Below are positions 6,300 to 7,034 of a stretch of 7,034 nt of DNA, piece after piece (positions within the stretch are counted from its first letter, which is position 1; every line of letters starts with the position of its first letter). Where the stretch lies: positions 1 to 7,034 of the forward strand of contig JAAZFF010000209.1 of assembly GCA_012511845.1 (NCBI GenBank), given 5' to 3'. The notes under the pieces were generated by a model. That model had not been told where the DNA came from. It was given only the letters and a program-made list of their open reading frames with translations, and made no database searches. Source of the stretch: Lentisphaerota bacterium. Its GTDB lineage: Bacteria; Verrucomicrobiota; Kiritimatiellia; RFP12; UBA3636. Position numbers and translations under genes: made by a program.

Positions 6300-7034
6300 C
6301 AGAACTTACTCCTGTAACGGATACAAACATCTTTTACTCCGTTTGGTTCAACTCCTATGAATATGGCGCCCTCACCGGTGTCGAAGGGGAAGAGCCTCAC
6401 CGGGGGTTTAGCTTCAAAGCGATCATTCCAGTTGTATCTTACAACGACACGCTCCGGAGGAGCATTTTCAAAAGAAACATTTATTTTATTGAAAGTAGCT
6501 TTTACTTTGCCGCTACCTTCATAGAAACGTCCTTCAGCTCCTGTTATCCTGAAGATAACATAAACATTATTTTTACTCTCAGCAGGATCTGTTAATGTAA
6601 TGTCTTCTTCGAAAAGTTCCGGCTCAGACCGGAAGTAGTCAATATACCGCTGCTCGTATGCAATAACGTGAGAAGCACCGTGCAACGTCATAAACCTGTG
6701 AATTCCTCCCGGCATATTTCTAGTTGCACGGGGGGGATAGTCATACTCTACCATGCCGGGAGGGAAGCCATAATAATCACACCCCATCATCTCTCTCCCA
6801 GAAAGCAGCGGCAGATACGCAGTATGCCCTCTTCCATAGGCATGCACGGAAGGTCCCGCAAAAACGAGACGACCATCTTCAGGAACATTTTCATTTATCC
6901 ATGAAGTAAATTCCTGAATGATCGGACGTATACCATAGTAGCTTATTTCATCTCGTCCACCATAAAATTTTGGAGCATTCACAAGACTGCACACCAACAA
7001 TGCAATCAGAATAGATTGCACCATACTTCCGCTC
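6299..7034 (-). CDS. C-terminal part of a large membrane protein (PTPS-related/GT-C-like), 5' truncated by window edge
   Basis: The minus-strand frame is open to the window edge. An ATG at 7024 exists, but in-frame codons continue upstream of it and its only purine-rich candidate site (GGAAG) sits too close, so it is probably internal. Counting from that Met, residues 2-17 are a hydrophobic helix, probably the last membrane segment. A soluble domain of about 220 residues follows, with WINENVPEDGRLVF at 42-55 and YLPLLSGREMMG at 70-81. The pattern of a helix, then W(I/L)xENxPxDxR, then a (L)xGRExxG motif is familiar from the C-terminal region of polytopic proteins annotated as PTPS-related membrane proteins or GT-C-like. 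The stop overlaps the next gene's start by one base (TGATG). I infer a large envelope protein functionally paired with the downstream glycosyltransferase; its enzymatic activity cannot be read from this fragment. Confidence 0.6.
   Translation of the reverse strand, partial: SGSMVQSILIALLVCSLVNAPKFYGGRDEISYYGIRPIIQEFTSWINENVPEDGRLVFAGPSVHAYGRGHTAYLPLLSGREMMGCDYYGFPPGMVEYDYPPRATRNMPGGIHRFMTLHGASHVIAYEQRYIDYFRSEPELFEEDITLTDPAESKNNVYVIFRITGAEGRFYEGSGKVKATFNKINVSFENAPPERVVVRYNWNDRFEAKPPVRLFPFDTGEGAIFIGVEPNGVKDVCIRYRSKF
6309..6313 (-). promoter_or_regulatory. Ribosome binding site of the GT-C gene
   Basis: On the minus strand AGGAG occurs nine bases before the ATG at 6299, inside the last codons of the upstream gene. 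It supports this start even though the start overlaps the preceding stop codon by one base. Confidence 0.7.
6705..6763. repeat. 11-bp perfect inverted repeat inside coding sequence
   Basis: CCTCCCGGCAT (6705-6715) and ATGCCGGGAGG (6753-6763) are exact reverse complements separated by 37 bases. Both arms lie in the coding region of the truncated membrane protein and encode its Pro/Gly-rich MPGG and PPGM segments in different frames. The pairing is real, but its function is unknown and it may be coincidental. Confidence 0.45.

Noticed and set aside
7022..7024. ATG at 7024 as the true start of a short secreted 241-residue protein
   Set aside because: The frame stays open upstream to the window edge, the candidate Shine-Dalgarno is too close, and the sequence resembles the C-terminal part of larger polytopic proteins. 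It cannot be fully excluded without the upstream sequence.

Overview
The window looks like a chromosomal stretch from a Gram-negative-type bacterium of moderate GC content. An RhlB-like DEAD-box helicase, an AcpH-type acyl carrier protein phosphodiesterase and large GT-C-like inner-membrane proteins all fit that reading. The 404-residue pyrophosphate-dependent phosphofructokinase is of a type I recall from Propionibacterium and from PVC-type and other anaerobic lineages. A PVC-like (Verrucomicrobia/Lentisphaerae/Kiritimatiellota) host is a guess, and no marker here fixes the phylum.

Layout: (1) positions 1-1178, plus strand, hold the 3' part of a DEAD-box RNA helicase whose N-terminus lies off the left edge. 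(2) 1217-2431, plus strand, holds a PPi-dependent 6-phosphofructokinase 38 bases downstream. (3) 2388-2996, minus strand, holds an AcpH-family protein that converges on and overlaps the phosphofructokinase 3' end by 44 bases; a near-consensus sigma70 promoter lies upstream at 3065-3093. (4) About 2997-3431 has no gene. From about 3140 it turns GC-rich and carries stacked repeats: a duplicated 17-mer, a terminator-like hairpin, a degenerate hexamer array with inverted halves, a heptamer array and a perfect 8-bp hairpin. (5) 3432-6299, minus strand, encodes a 955-residue GT-C-like membrane protein with long extramembrane C-terminal domains. (6) 6299-7034, minus strand, is the C-terminal part of a second large membrane protein, overlapping the GT-C gene by one base (TGATG), so the two are probably translationally coupled.

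Functionally, the left half is housekeeping (RNA remodelling, glycolysis/gluconeogenesis, ACP cofactor turnover). The right half is an envelope-associated pair, probably using lipid-linked sugars. I found no convincing new defence, mobile or regulatory system. The part least explained by known features is the intergenic repeat mosaic at about 3140-3431.
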